Shown here one piece after another: positions 43,265 through 55,979 of a stretch of DNA of 64,000 nt. Location of the stretch: positions 1 through 64,000 of the forward strand of contig NZ_PGEZ01000001.1 in the NCBI RefSeq assembly GCF_002797495.1, written 5' to 3'. Source of the stretch: Mumia flava (GTDB taxonomy: Bacteria > Actinomycetota > Actinomycetes > Propionibacteriales > Nocardioidaceae). A model generated the notes under the pieces. The model saw nothing but the letters and a program-made list of their open reading frames with translations, had not been told where the DNA came from and made no database searches. The position numbers and the translations under genes were made by a program. The number at the start of each line of letters is the position of its first letter. Position 1 is the first letter of the stretch.

Positions 43265-44102
43265 CGCGGCGCCCCCAGCGTCCCCGGCGGGATCGTCCCG
43301 ACCGCGTCCCACCGGACCCGGTCGCCCCGGAACACCGGGCCCTCCACGCAGCTGCGCACCATGCGTACCAGCCCGTCCTCTCCCTCGACCGGCAGCACGC
43401 ACGTCATGCACACGCCGACACCGCAGGCCATCGACTCCTCCACGACGCACTGGCTCCACGCGCCGGCGTCCTCGGCCAGGTCGGCGACCGCCCGCAGCAT
43501 GCCCATCGGACCGCAGGCGTAGACGACCGCCGCCTCCACGTCGTCGACCAGACCCTCGAGGACGTCGGTCACCCGACCCCGGGTGCCGGTCGACCCGTCC
43601 TCGGTGGTCACGTGCACGCTGGACCCCACCCGGTTGGCCTCCAGCACGCCGAACAGGCGCGGTGTCGTCGCCGCGCCGAGCACGAAGTGCGCGCTGCTCC
43701 CCCGCTCCCGCAGGGCGCTCGCGAGCGAGAACATCGGCGCCGAGCCGTACCCGCCGCCGACCAGGATGCAGGCGACCTTCTCCTTCGGCAGCGCGAACGG
43801 CCGGCCCATCGGGCCGACGACGTCGATCTCGTCCTCCGGGGCCAGGTCCGCCATCCAGCGGGTGCCCTTGCCGTGGGCGGCGAAGACGACCTCCACCGTC
43901 GGGCCGTAGCGCCCCGTCGTCGACGTGCGATAGATCGAGAACGCCCGACGCAGGAGCATCCCCGAGTCGGCCCCGCCCACGGCGAGCGCGACGAAGTGCC
44001 CGGGCCGGGTGTGCTCGGCGATGCCCTCGACCGCGATCACCAGGTGGTGGTAGTCGCCGACCGGCGTGCGGCTGACGACGCGGCCACGGGCCTGCGTGAC
44101 CG

Positions 44103-44106
<4 letters not shown>
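43261..44106 (-). CDS. pyrK: dihydroorotate dehydrogenase electron transfer subunit
   Basis: Passes electrons from PyrD to NAD. Ferredoxin-reductase FAD domain with [10 protein letters not shown] near residue 52, NAD-binding [13 protein letters not shown] near 113, and a C-terminal 2Fe-2S cluster site CGVGVCMTC with a further Cys in VRSCVEGP. Length 281 aa. ATG at 44106 overlaps the carB stop. Confidence 0.95.
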
Positions 44107-47461
<3,355 letters not shown>

Positions 47462-47462
<1 letters not shown>

Positions 47463-48625
47463 CAGCGCCCCCCTTCTTCGTTGCCGGCCGACCCGGCGCG
47501 GTCGGCCATGAGGTCGGCGAAGCGGTCGAACAGGTACTCGGCATCGTGCGGGCCCGCGGCCGCCTCGGGGTGGTACTGGACGCTGAACGCCAGCGGCCGG
47601 CCGTCCGGGTCGCGCAGCGCCAGGCCCTCGACGACGTCGTCGTTGAGGCACACGTGGGTGACCTCCGCGATCCCCAGCGGGGTCTCCACCGGCCGGTCGG
47701 TCGGCGCATCGACGGCGAAGCCGTGGTTGTGCGCGGTGACCTCGACCTTGCCGGTGGTCCGGTCCATCACGGGCTGGTTGATCCCGCGGTGGCCGTACTT
47801 CAGCTTGTAGGTGTCGAACCCGAGCGCGCGGCCCAGCATCTGGTTGCCGAAGCAGATCCCGAAGAACGGGATCCGGCGCCGCAGCACCTCCTGCAGCAGC
47901 GCGACGGCGCCCGTGGTCGCCGCCGGGTCGCCGGGTCCGTTGGAGAAGAACACCCCGTCGGCCCCGACCGCCAGCACGTCGTCGACGGTGGCGCCGGCGG
48001 GCAGGACGTGAGTCTCGATCCCGCGCTCGGCCATCCGGTGCGGCGTCATCGCCTTGATCCCCAGATCGACCGCGGCCACGGTGAACCGCTTCTCGCCACG
48101 AGCCTCGACGACGTACGCCGCGTCGGTGGTCACCTCGGCGGCCAGGTCGGCGCCCGCCATCGACGGGGCCTCCCGGACCTGATCGAGCAGTGCCTCGGCC
48201 GAGGTGCCGTCGGAGGCGATCCCGACCCGCATCGCGCCCCGCTCGCGCAGGTGCCGGGTGAGGGCGCGGGTGTCCACGCCGCTGATCCCGACGACGTCCT
48301 GGGCGACCAGCTCGTCCTCCAGCGTCCCGGTCGCGCGCCAGCTGCTGACGCGGCGCGCGGGGTCGCGGACGACGTACCCGGCGACCCAGATCCGGCCCGA
48401 CTCCGGGTCGTCGGCGTTGACGCCGGTGTTGCCGATGTGCGGCGCCGTCATCACGACGACCTGGCGGCGGTACGAGGGGTCGGTCAGCGTCTCCTGGTAG
48501 CCGGTCATCCCGGTGGAGAAGACCGCCTCCCCCAGCGTCGTGCCCCGAGCCCCGTAGGACTCACCACGGAACGTGCGCCCGTCCTCCAGGACGAGCACCG
48601 CGGGCGTCCGTACGACCTGGCTCAT
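47462..48625 (-). CDS. carA: carbamoyl-phosphate synthase small chain
   Basis: Glutamine amidotransferase subunit. Class I GATase triad: Cys in [16 protein letters not shown] near residue 262, His and Glu in [15 protein letters not shown] near 350. The N-terminal domain includes [14 protein letters not shown]. Length 387 aa. ATG at 48625 overlaps the pyrC stop as ATGA. Confidence 0.97.
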
Positions 48626-49923
48626 GCGGCCACCTCCTGCACCAGCGCACCGTCGAGCACCGTCGGGCGACCGCGCAGGAAGGTGGCGACGACCCGTCCC
48701 GGCAGCTCGAGCCCGGCGTACGGGATGTTGCGCGAGCGCGAGACCGCGTCGCGCGGATCGATCGTGCGGCTCGCCGCCGGGTCGTACAGCACGACGTTGG
48801 CGGGCTCGCCGACCGCGAGCGGGCGGCCGTGCGCGGCGACCCGGCCGATCCGGGCCGGCGTGGCCGACATCCGCTCGGCGACTCCCGCCCAGTCGAGCAG
48901 GCCGGTGTCGACCATCGTGTGCTGGACGACCGACAGGGCGGTCTCCAGCCCGGTCATCCCGAACGCCGCGGCCGCCCACTCGCACTCCTTGTCCTCGCTC
49001 GGGTGCGGCGCGTGGTCGGTCGCCACGATGTCGATGACCCCCTCGGCGAGCGCCTCGCGCAGGGCGGCGACGTCGTCGGCGGTCCGCAGCGGCGGGTTGA
49101 CCTTGTAGCGCGGGTCGTACGTCGCGGCGAGCGCGTCGGTGAGCAGCAGGTGGTGCGGGGTGACCTCGGCGGTCACGTCGACGCCGCGCGACTTCGCCCA
49201 GCGGACGATCTCCACCGAGCCGCGGGTCGAGAGGTGGCAGACGTGCAGCCGCGACCCGACGTGCTCGGCGAGCAGGACGTCGCGGGCGATGATCGCCTCC
49301 TCGGCGACCGCCGGCCAGCCCGTCAGCCCGAGCCGTCCGGACAGCTCGCCCTCGTTCATCTGGGCGCCCTCGGTCAGGCGCGGCTCCTGCGCGTGCTGCG
49401 CGATCACGCCGTCGAACGCCTTGACGTACTCCAGCGCCCGACGCATCAGCACCGCGTCGGAGACGCAGCGGCCGTCGTCGGAGAACACCCGGACGCCGGC
49501 CGCGGAGTCGGCCATCGCGCCGAGCTCGGCGAGCCGCTCGCCGTCGAGGCCGACGGTCACGGCGCCGACCGGTGCGACGTCGCACCAGCCGTGCTCGCGC
49601 CCCAGCCGCCAGACCTGCTCCACGACACCGGCGGTGTCGGCGACGGGGTCGGTGTTGGCCATCGCGTGCACGCACGTGAAGCCGCCGGCGGCGGCCGAGC
49701 GGGTGCCGGTCTCGACGGTCTCGGAGTCCTCGCGGCCCGGCTCGCGCAGATGGGTGTGCAGGTCGACCAGACCCGGCAGCGCGATCAGGCCCTCGGCGTC
49801 GACGACCGTGTCCGCGCCCGGATCCAGGTCGGTGCCGATCTCGGTGATCACGCCGTCGGCGATCCGGACGTCGGCGACCGTCTCGCCGAGCAGGGACGCG
49901 TGGCGGAGGAGGTAGGCGCTCAT
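48622..49923 (-). CDS. pyrC: dihydroorotase
   Basis: Closes carbamoyl aspartate to dihydroorotate. Amidohydrolase metal site: [10 protein letters not shown] near residue 55, further ligands in HVCHLSTRG near 230 and the catalytic Asp in [15 protein letters not shown] near 300. Class I long form of 433 aa. ATG at 49923 overlaps the pyrB stop. Confidence 0.97.
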   Translation of the reverse strand: MSAYLLRHASLLGETVADVRIADGVITEIGTDLDPGADTVVDAEGLIALPGLVDLHTHLREPGREDSETVETGTRSAAAGGFTCVHAMANTDPVADTAGVVEQVWRLGREHGWCDVAPVGAVTVGLDGERLAELGAMADSAAGVRVFSDDGRCVSDAVLMRRALEYVKAFDGVIAQHAQEPRLTEGAQMNEGELSGRLGLTGWPAVAEEAIIARDVLLAEHVGSRLHVCHLSTRGSVEIVRWAKSRGVDVTAEVTPHHLLLTDALAATYDPRYKVNPPLRTADDVAALREALAEGVIDIVATDHAPHPSEDKECEWAAAAFGMTGLETALSVVQHTMVDTGLLDWAGVAERMSATPARIGRVAAHGRPLAVGEPANVVLYDPAASRTIDPRDAVSRSRNIPYAGLELPGRVVATFLRGRPTVLDGALVQEVAA

Positions 49924-50888
49924 GCCTGCCCTTCTGTCGTGGCGGAGGGGGTGCTGGCGGGGGCGGCGGCCTCGCGCGCGCCGCCGAGGAGGAGGTACAG
50001 GGCGGCCATCCGGACGGCGACGCCGTTCGTGACCTGCTCGACGATCACCGAGCGGTCGCAGTCGGCGACGTCGGCGGTGATCTCCATCCCGCGGTTCATC
50101 GGGCCGGGGTGCAGCACGATCGCGTGCTCCGGCATCCGGGCGAGCCGCTCGACCCCGAGGCCGTAGCGGCGGCTGTACTCGCGTGCGCTCGGGAAGTACG
50201 CGGCGTTCATCCGCTCGCGCTGCACCCGCAGCATCATCACGGCGTCGGTCTTCGCCAGCGCCGAGTCGAGGTCGTACGTCGTCTCGACCGGCCACGACTC
50301 CACTCCGTACGGCATCAGGGTGGGCGGAGCGACCAGGGTGACCTCGGCGCCGAGCGTGGCGAGCAGCAGGGCGTTCGAGCGGGCCACGCGGCTGTGCAGC
50401 ACGTCCCCGACGATCGTGATCCGACGACCGTCGAGATCGCCGAGGTGACGGCGCATCGTGAAGGCGTCGAGCAGCGCCTGGGTCGGGTGCTCGTGCGAGC
50501 CGTCCCCGGCGTTGAGGATCGCGGAGTCGATCCAGCCGGCGTCGGCGAGCCGCTTCGGGGCGCCGGAGGCCTGGTGGCGGATCACGACCGCGTCGGCGCC
50601 CATCGCCTGGAGCGTGAGCGCGGTGTCCTTGAGGCTCTCGCCCTTGGAGACGCTCGACCCCTTCGCGGCGAAGTTGATCACGTCCGCGCTGAGCCGCTTG
50701 GCCGCCGCCTCGAACGAGATCCGGGTGCGGGTGGAGTCCTCGAAGAACAGGTTGACGACCGTACGGCCCCGCAGCGTGGGGAGCTTCTTGATCGGCCGCT
50801 CGGCGATGTGCCGCATCTCCTCGGCGGTGTCGAGCAGCAGCACCGCCTCGTCGCGGCTCAGGTCGCCGGCCGACAGCAGGTGCCTCAT
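49920..50888 (-). CDS. pyrB: aspartate carbamoyltransferase catalytic subunit
   Basis: Commits carbamoyl phosphate to pyrimidines. [13 protein letters not shown] near residue 50 and [18 protein letters not shown] near 128 hold the substrate sites; [11 protein letters not shown] lies near 260. Length 322 aa. No pyrI regulatory gene is present, as expected in actinobacteria. Overlaps pyrR and pyrC by 4 bp. Confidence 0.97.
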   Translation of the reverse strand: MRHLLSAGDLSRDEAVLLLDTAEEMRHIAERPIKKLPTLRGRTVVNLFFEDSTRTRISFEAAAKRLSADVINFAAKGSSVSKGESLKDTALTLQAMGADAVVIRHQASGAPKRLADAGWIDSAILNAGDGSHEHPTQALLDAFTMRRHLGDLDGRRITIVGDVLHSRVARSNALLLATLGAEVTLVAPPTLMPYGVESWPVETTYDLDSALAKTDAVMMLRVQRERMNAAYFPSAREYSRRYGLGVERLARMPEHAIVLHPGPMNRGMEITADVADCDRSVIVEQVTNGVAVRMAALYLLLGGAREAAAPASTPSATTEGQA

Positions 50889-51484
50889 CGCGCCTCCTCC
50901 GTCCGCGCCGACTCGATCAGGACCTCGTCGGCCCCGTCGTGGTCGGCGACGTGCACCTTCACCTGCTCCGACAACGCGGTCGGGAGGTTCTTGCCGACGA
51001 AGTCGGCCCGGATCGGCAGCTCGCGGTGGCCTCGGTCGACGAGCACGGCGAGCTGCACGGCCCGGGGCCGCCCGAGGTCGCCGAGGGCGTCGAGGGCGGC
51101 CCGGATCGTACGCCCCGAGAACAGCACGTCGTCGACCAGGACCACGACCTTGTCGTCCAGGTCGACGGGGATCTCCGTGCGCTCCAGAGCCCGCGCCGGC
51201 TTCAGCCGCAGGTCGTCGCGGTACATCGTGATGTCGAGCGAGCCGTACGGGACGGGCCGTGTCTCGACCTGGCTCATCCGGTCCGCGACGCGGCGGCCGA
51301 GCTCGACACCGCGGGTGGGGATCCCCAGGACGACGACGTCGTCGCTGCCGCGGTTCTTCTCGAGGATCTCGTGGGTGATGCGGGTCAGAGCGCGGGCGAT
51401 GTCGCCTGCGTCGAGGACCACACGGGGACGTGCGCCGGTCTCGTCGGGACCAGGGCGCGCGGAATCAGGGGTGTGCGCTGACAC
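50885..51484 (-). CDS. pyrR: pyrimidine operon regulatory protein / uracil phosphoribosyltransferase
   Basis: UMP-responsive mRNA-binding regulator with phosphoribosyltransferase fold. The PRPP motif is [22 protein letters not shown] near residue 115 (interpreted), and [11 protein letters not shown] precedes it. Length 199 aa, including an N-terminal extension of about 20 residues. GTG at 51484 has AAGGAGG 7 nt upstream; this ribosome binding site lies inside the proposed PyrR target, so PyrR would repress its own operon. Confidence 0.96.
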   Translation of the reverse strand: MSAHTPDSARPGPDETGARPRVVLDAGDIARALTRITHEILEKNRGSDDVVVLGIPTRGVELGRRVADRMSQVETRPVPYGSLDITMYRDDLRLKPARALERTEIPVDLDDKVVVLVDDVLFSGRTIRAALDALGDLGRPRAVQLAVLVDRGHRELPIRADFVGKNLPTALSEQVKVHVADHDGADEVLIESARTEEAR

Positions 51485-51534
51485 CGGCTGACCTCCTTCT
51501 CCGCCTCACGGGACGGTGGTTAAAGGACGTCTGT
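51485..51534 (-). promoter_or_regulatory. PyrR-binding leader overlapping the pyrR ribosome binding site
   Basis: The minus-strand leader reads ACGTCCTTTAACCACC then GTCCCGTGAGGCGGAGAAGG and AGGTC. The segment CCGTGAGGCGGAGAAGG fits the PyrR anti-antiterminator loop (a GAGAGG-type core followed by AAGG), and its end is the Shine-Dalgarno sequence. Mycobacterial pyr leaders are arranged the same way and act by blocking translation. A -10 hexamer TAGGCT lies just upstream at 51547-51542. Confidence 0.75.
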
Positions 51535-51541
51535 CGAGCAC

Positions 51542-51547
51542 AGCCTA
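51542..51547 (-). promoter_or_regulatory. probable -10 element of the pyr operon
   Basis: Minus-strand TAGGCT, 58 nt before the GTG of pyrR. No convincing -35 is seen. Transcription from here would include the whole PyrR-binding leader. Confidence 0.45.
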
Positions 51548-51570
51548 CAGGGCCGCGAACGACACGCCGT

Positions 51571-51817
51571 ACGGCGTCCTCCGCGGGTCGGACGGACCCG
51601 TACGGACCGGCACGACGTGATGCCGACCGAGGAGGACATCCCCATGATCCTCGGGGTCGCGGCGCCGTTCGCGCCCGCGCCCAAGGCGCACCCCGCCCTC
51701 CTCGTGCGCGACCTCGACGGGCCGGAGGGCCGCCTCAGCGCCGCAGGCCACGCGTGCGTGCGGTCCGACGGCGAGTTCGAGGGCGTCCAGCGGGGAGCCG
51801 GCGGATCCCCGGCCCCG
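51571..51817. other. intergenic stretch without a recognisable gene
   Basis: Lies upstream of the pyr promoter in the 756-bp gap between pyrR and nusB. A plus-strand frame from ATG 51644 with GAGGAGG upstream is open, but its product resembles nothing I know and runs straight through the palindromes, so it is not called. In Streptomyces the regulator gene bldD occupies this position; no helix-turn-helix coding remnant is visible. Confidence 0.5.
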
Positions 51818-51847
51818 CGTGTTTTCGTTGCCGGCAACGAAAACACG
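51818..51847. repeat. 30-bp perfect palindrome, copy 1 of the GTTGCCGGCAAC family
   Basis: The left half is CGTGTTTTCGTTGCC and the right half is its exact complement, giving 15 paired bases with no loop. It is centred between 51832 and 51833. Two related palindromes follow at centres 54 and 126 bp away. Confidence 0.9.
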
Positions 51848-51874
51848 GCGACGTCCCGGCCCGTCGCGAGCGGG

Positions 51875-51898
51875 GGTTCCGTTGCCGGCAATGGAACC
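51875..51898. repeat. 24-bp palindrome, copy 2, one mismatch
   Basis: GGTTCCGTTGCC pairs with GGCAATGGAACC with a single mismatch. It shares the GTTGCCGGCAA centre with copies 1 and 3, but the arms differ (GGTTCC instead of GTGTTTTC) and still pair with each other. That suggests selection on the structure or on symmetrical sites. Confidence 0.85.
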
Positions 51899-51947
51899 TG
51901 GCTCCGGGCACGGAGGAATCGCGCGCGCTTCCGGTGCCACGAACCAC

Positions 51948-51971
51948 TTCTTGTTGCCGGCAACGAAAACC
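51948..51971. repeat. palindrome copy 3, 12-bp perfect core with degenerate arms
   Basis: The core GTTGCCGGCAAC (51953-51964) is perfect. The right arm GAAAACC matches copy 1, while the left arm CTTCTT is changed so the arms no longer pair fully. Confidence 0.75.
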
Positions 51972-52038
51972 TGCAGGTGGGGCGTCCGATGTCCAGCCGC
52001 GGTACGGGGGCCGCGGGCGTCTGAGGGGGGAGGTGGGG

Positions 52039-52232
52039 TCTCGATCCTCGCTCCGCTCGGCCTCGACCAGCGGGGGTTGGGGTCTCGATCCTCGCTCCGC
52101 TCGGCCTCGACCATCGGGGGTTGGGGTCTCGATCCTCGCTCCGCTCGGCCTCGACCAGCGGGGGTTGGGGTCTCGATCCTCGCTCCGCTCGGCCTCGACC
52201 AGCGGGAGGTGGGGTCTCGGCCTCGACCAGCG
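52039..52232. repeat. 44-bp tandem repeat, four copies plus a deleted fifth
   Basis: Units begin at 52039, 52083, 52127 and 52171 with TCTCGATCCTCGCTCCGCTC followed by GGCCTCGACCAGCGGGGGTT and GGGG. Copies differ by one to a few bases. The fifth, from 52215, lacks the middle segment. Within each unit TCTCGA and TCGACC elements can pair across the unit on one strand. Similar GGTCTCGAT...CTCGACCA elements are widespread between genes in Nocardioidaceae-type genomes. It ends 9 bp before the nusB stop and may act as its transcript end. Confidence 0.9.
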
Positions 52233-52240
52233 CGGAGGGG

Positions 52241-52651
52241 TCAGGCGGGGAGGGCGGGCTTCTCGTCGGCGATCCGGGTCAGCAGACCCTGCACGAACGA
52301 CGGCGAGCCGTCGGTGGAGAGGTCGCCGGCGAGGTTCGCGGCCTCGGAGATCGCGACCGGGTCCGGGACGTCGTCGCGGAACAGGATCTCGTAGGCACCG
52401 ATCCGCAGCAGGTTGCGGTCGACCGCCGGCATCCGCGTCAGCGTCCACCCCTGCGCGAACTCGGTCAGCAGGGCGTCGATCCGATCGCGGTGCTCCCGCA
52501 CACCCTCGACCAGCTCGACCGTGTACGGGTTCACGGGCGGATCGCCGGCGGCGAGCCGCTCGTCCAGCGACGCGCCGACCGGCCGGTCCTGCATCTCGGA
52601 CTCGAACAGGACGTCGAGGGCGCGCTTGCGGGCCTTCGTACGCGCGCCCAT
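52241..52651 (-). CDS. nusB: transcription antitermination factor NusB
   Basis: Binds boxA in rRNA leaders with S10. The all-helical 136 aa begin [21 protein letters not shown] and contain MPAVDRNLLRIGAYEILF and VAISEAANLAGDLS, standard NusB blocks. ATG at 52651 overlaps the efp stop as TGATG. Its target type, a boxA-like motif, is present at the left end of this window. Confidence 0.97.
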   Translation of the reverse strand: MGARTKARKRALDVLFESEMQDRPVGASLDERLAAGDPPVNPYTVELVEGVREHRDRIDALLTEFAQGWTLTRMPAVDRNLLRIGAYEILFRDDVPDPVAISEAANLAGDLSTDGSPSFVQGLLTRIADEKPALPA

Positions 52652-53214
52652 CAGCTGCTGACGCGACCCAGGTAGCTGCCGTCGCGCGTGTCGACCTTGA
52701 TCTTCTCGCCCGTCGTGATGAACAGCGGGACCTGGATCTCGCGACCGGTCTCGAGCTTCGCGGGCTTCGTGCCGCCCGACGACCGGTCACCCTGCAGGCC
52801 CGGCTCGGTGTACTCGACCGTCAGCTCGACCGACGCCGGGAGCTCGATGTAGAGCGGGGTGCCCTCGTGCGTCGCGACCATCGCCTCCTGGTTGTCCAGG
52901 AGGAAGCCGGCGGCCTCGCCGACGACGTCCTCGGACAGCGGGAGCTGGTCGTACGTGGTCGTGTCCATGAACACGTAGGAGTCGCCGTCGTGGTAGAGGT
53001 ACTGCATCGTGCGCTTGTCGACCGTGGCCACGTCGACCTTCACGTCCGCCGTGAAGGTGCGGTCCACGACCTTGCCCGACAGCACGCTCTTCAGCTTGGT
53101 GCGGACGACGGCCCCGCCCTTGCCGGGCTTGTGGTGCTGGAACCACACGACGGCCCACAGCTGTCCGTCGAGGTTGAGCACCATGCCGTTCTTCAGGTCG
53201 TTCGTCGTTGCCAT
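52651..53214 (-). CDS. efp: translation elongation factor P
   Basis: Relieves ribosome stalling at proline runs. Three OB-like domains in 187 aa. The loop that reaches the peptidyl-transferase centre reads HHKPGKGGA with the tip lysine near residue 32. The C-terminal signature is [20 protein letters not shown]. No EpmA/EpmB or EarP genes are in the window, in line with the unmodified actinobacterial type. Overlaps nusB and the peptidase gene. Confidence 0.97.
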   Translation of the reverse strand: MATTNDLKNGMVLNLDGQLWAVVWFQHHKPGKGGAVVRTKLKSVLSGKVVDRTFTADVKVDVATVDKRTMQYLYHDGDSYVFMDTTTYDQLPLSEDVVGEAAGFLLDNQEAMVATHEGTPLYIELPASVELTVEYTEPGLQGDRSSGGTKPAKLETGREIQVPLFITTGEKIKVDTRDGSYLGRVSS

Positions 53215-54290
53215 CAGGCGAGCTCCAGGAGTTCAGTGGTCGCGACCGTCAACAGCTCGGGCTGGCCGTCGGTCACGACGAGGGTGTCTTCGATGCGCAC
53301 GCCCCCGCGACCGGGGACGTAGATCCCGGGCTCGACCGTCAGGGCGGTGCGGCGGTCCAGTCTAGCGGGGCTCGGCGAGCTCAAGAACGGGTCCTCGTGG
53401 ATCCTCAGGCCGACGCCGTGCCCGAGGCCCGTCGTGAAGTGCTCCAGCCAGCCCGCGTCGGCCAGGCTCCCCCGGACGTCGGCATCCACCTCGTCGGTCT
53501 GTCGACCCTCCCGGCACCCCTCGACGCCGAGTGCCTGCGCCTCACGGACCGCGTCGTGGATCTCGCGCTGCCAGGCGTCGGCGCGCCCGAGGACGACCGT
53601 CCGGGTGCAGTCGGCGTGGTAGCCGTCCACACGCGCCCCGAAGTCGATCTTGAGCAGGTCCCCGGTCTCGAGCACCCGCTCGGTCGGGTCGTGGTGCGGG
53701 ATCGCGCTGTTGGGGCCGGAGGCCACGATCGTGTCGAACGCGATCGCCTCCGCCCCGGCCTCGTACATCCGCCACTCCAGGTCGCGTGCGACCGCCCGTT
53801 CCGTGCGCCCCACGAGCGGACCCTCCAGCAGGCCCGCGAGCGCCTCGGTCGAGACCCGGCACGCGACGCGCAGCGCGTCGAGCTCGACCTCGTCCTTGAC
53901 CACCCGCAGCTCCTCGACGGCGCGCCGCAGCGAGGCGACCTCGACCCCGTCGAGCGCACTCACCAGGCGCTCGTGCTCGTCGACGGACAGCGCATGCGTC
54001 TCGACGCCGACCCGGGTGGCCCCGCCCAGCCGCGCCGACAGGGTCCCGAGCAGGTCGCGGTCGACCTCGATCTGGACGTCCGGGGCCTCGGCCCGGGCCT
54101 GGTCCTGGTAGCGGCCGTCGGTCACCAGGACCGCGGTGCCGTCGGCGGCGACGCCGACCGCGCCGTTCGAGCCGGTGAACCCGGTCAGGTAGCGGACGTT
54201 GACGAGATCGGTGACGAGGGCCGTCGCGATCCCGCGAGCGCGGATCATCGCGGCCAGGCGTCCCCGCCGTGCATCGTGCTCCACAGCCAT
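53214..54290 (-). CDS. M24-family Xaa-Pro peptidase
   Basis: Cleaves Xaa-Pro bonds (aminopeptidase P or prolidase type). N-terminal creatinase-like domain (residues 1-125), then the pita-bread catalytic domain with two-metal ligands: Asp pair in [19 protein letters not shown] (interpreted), His in [14 protein letters not shown], Glu in LTVEPGIY and Glu in [11 protein letters not shown] at 54290 gives 358 aa. Overlaps efp as in other actinobacteria. Confidence 0.93.
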   Translation of the reverse strand: MAVEHDARRGRLAAMIRARGIATALVTDLVNVRYLTGFTGSNGAVGVAADGTAVLVTDGRYQDQARAEAPDVQIEVDRDLLGTLSARLGGATRVGVETHALSVDEHERLVSALDGVEVASLRRAVEELRVVKDEVELDALRVACRVSTEALAGLLEGPLVGRTERAVARDLEWRMYEAGAEAIAFDTIVASGPNSAIPHHDPTERVLETGDLLKIDFGARVDGYHADCTRTVVLGRADAWQREIHDAVREAQALGVEGCREGRQTDEVDADVRGSLADAGWLEHFTTGLGHGVGLRIHEDPFLSSPSPARLDRRTALTVEPGIYVPGRGGVRIEDTLVVTDGQPELLTVATTELLELA

Positions 54291-54327
54291 GCCCGCCACC
54301 CTAGCCCGACGGCCGGGACGCAAGCGC

Positions 54328-55422
54328 TCAGCGGCTGATCTCGGCGTACGCCGACATGAGCGTGGCGTCGTCGGGGCCGGCCAGGATCGACGTCCGCGCC
54401 AGCCCGTCGAGCACCACGAACCGCAGCTGCGAGCCCCGGGCCTTCTTGTCCAGCCGCATCCCGGCCAGCAGGTCGTCCCACGCGCCCGGCTGGTACGAGG
54501 TGGGCAGCCCGATCGCCTGGAGCAGCCACCGGTGCCGCGCCACGAGGGAGGCGTCGATCCGCCCGGACAGCCGGGCCAGCTCGGCGGCGAAGACCATGCC
54601 GATCGAGACCGCGGCGCCGTGGCGGAACGCGTACGCCTCGTGTCGCTCGATCGCGTGGCCCAGGGTGTGGCCGTAGTTCAGCGCCTCCCGCCCGATCCCG
54701 CCGCCGGCACCGGACTCACGCAGGTCCCCGGCGACGACCGCGGCCTTGACGCGGATCCCGCGGGTGACCACCTCCCGCAGCACCTCGCTGCCGACGTCGA
54801 GGGCCGCCGACGGGTTCGGCTCGAGCAGGGTCAGGATCTCCGGGTCCGCGATGAAGCCGCACTTGACGACCTCCGCGAGGCCGGAGCGGATCTCGTTGAC
54901 CGGCAGCGAGCGCAGCAACGACAGGTCGCAGAGCACGCCGGACGGCTCGTGGAACGACCCGACGAGGTTCTTGCCGTCGGCGGTGTTGATGCCGGTCTTG
55001 CCGCCGACCGCGGCGTCGACCATCCCCAGCACCGTGGTCGGGACGAGGACGAAGCGCACCCCGCGCAGCCAGGTCGCCGCGACGAAGCCCGCCAGGTCCG
55101 TCGTCGCGCCGCCGCCCACCCCCACGATCGCGTCCGAGCGGGTGAAGCCGGCACCGCCCAGCACCGACCAGCAGAACCCGGCCACGTCGGCCGTCTTCGC
55201 CGACTCCCCGTCCGGCACCTCGATCGCGTGCGCCTCCAGCCCGGTCCGCGCCAGCGCGGCCCGGACCGCCTCGCCGAGCGCGCGCAGGGCGACGGGGTGG
55301 ACCACGGCGACCCGCTCCGCCTCGGAGGGCAGCAGCGGCGGCAGGTGCGCGCTGAGTCCGTGGCCGACGACCACGTCGTACGGCTGCGCGGTCGCGACGC
55401 TCACTCGGGTCGGGTCGGACAC
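54328..55422 (-). CDS. aroB: 3-dehydroquinate synthase
   Basis: Second step of the shikimate pathway. NAD site GVGGGATTDLAGFVAATWLRG near residue 100 (interpreted), PTTVLGMVDAAVGGKTGIN near 130, and zinc ligands in GLAEVVKCGFIAD, NYGHTLGHAIE and the following His. Length 364 aa, GTG start at 55422. Downstream of aroC and aroK, as is usual. Confidence 0.97.
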   Translation of the reverse strand: MSDPTRVSVATAQPYDVVVGHGLSAHLPPLLPSEAERVAVVHPVALRALGEAVRAALARTGLEAHAIEVPDGESAKTADVAGFCWSVLGGAGFTRSDAIVGVGGGATTDLAGFVAATWLRGVRFVLVPTTVLGMVDAAVGGKTGINTADGKNLVGSFHEPSGVLCDLSLLRSLPVNEIRSGLAEVVKCGFIADPEILTLLEPNPSAALDVGSEVLREVVTRGIRVKAAVVAGDLRESGAGGGIGREALNYGHTLGHAIERHEAYAFRHGAAVSIGMVFAAELARLSGRIDASLVARHRWLLQAIGLPTSYQPGAWDDLLAGMRLDKKARGSQLRFVVLDGLARTSILAGPDDATLMSAYAEISR

Positions 55423-55478
55423 CGTGGCTCCTTGCTCCGACCGGCCGCGGCTCGGGCCTCGGTCGACGGATCGTTCGG

Positions 55479-55979
55479 TCAGTCGATCAGGGACAGCACG
55501 GCCTGCGCCACCTCGTCGGGGGTGCGGCCGTCGGTGGGGACGACATGGGCCGCCACCTCCGTGTAGACAGGACGGCGCTCGTCGAGCAGCGCCTTCATCT
55601 GGGAGCGTACGTTGCCCAGCAGCAGCGGGCGGCTCGTCGTGAGGCCGACCCTCGACGCGGCCTCGGCCAGACCGACGTCGAGGAACACGACCGGGTGGCC
55701 AGCCAGCGCCTCGCGGGTCTCGGGCCGCATCACCGCTCCCCCGCCCAGGGCGAGGACACCGTCGTGCTCGGCGAGCGCCCGGGCGACCGCCCCGGCCTCC
55801 AGGTCACGGAAGTGCGCTTCGCCCCGCTCCACGAACAGGTCGGCGATGGCCGTCCCGGTCAACGCCTCCACGTCGGCGTCGGTGTCGCGCACCGCCACGC
55901 CCCAGGCCTCGCCCAGCAGCGCCGCAACCGTCGACTTGCCGGCCCCCGGAGGGCCGACGAGGACCACCCGGGGGCTCAC
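55479..55979 (-). CDS. aroK: shikimate kinase
   Basis: Phosphorylates shikimate. P-loop GPPGAGKST at residues 9-17, shikimate-binding [12 protein letters not shown] near 31, and ALGGGAVM near 77. Lid arginine in the [11 protein letters not shown] region near 115. Length 166 aa. GTG at 55979 overlaps the aroC stop as GTGA. Confidence 0.96.
   Translation of the reverse strand: MSPRVVLVGPPGAGKSTVAALLGEAWGVAVRDTDADVEALTGTAIADLFVERGEAHFRDLEAGAVARALAEHDGVLALGGGAVMRPETREALAGHPVVFLDVGLAEAASRVGLTTSRPLLLGNVRSQMKALLDERRPVYTEVAAHVVPTDGRTPDEVAQAVLSLID

Noticed and set aside
51644-52024. Possible plus-strand gene with GAGGAGG before ATG between pyrR and nusB
   Set aside because: The product has no recognisable domain and its second half is the translation of the three palindromes (VAGNEN, VAGNGT, VAGNEN), so coding is unlikely.
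52039-52232. Tandem 44-bp units considered as a CRISPR array
   Set aside because: Units abut without unique spacers and no cas genes are present.
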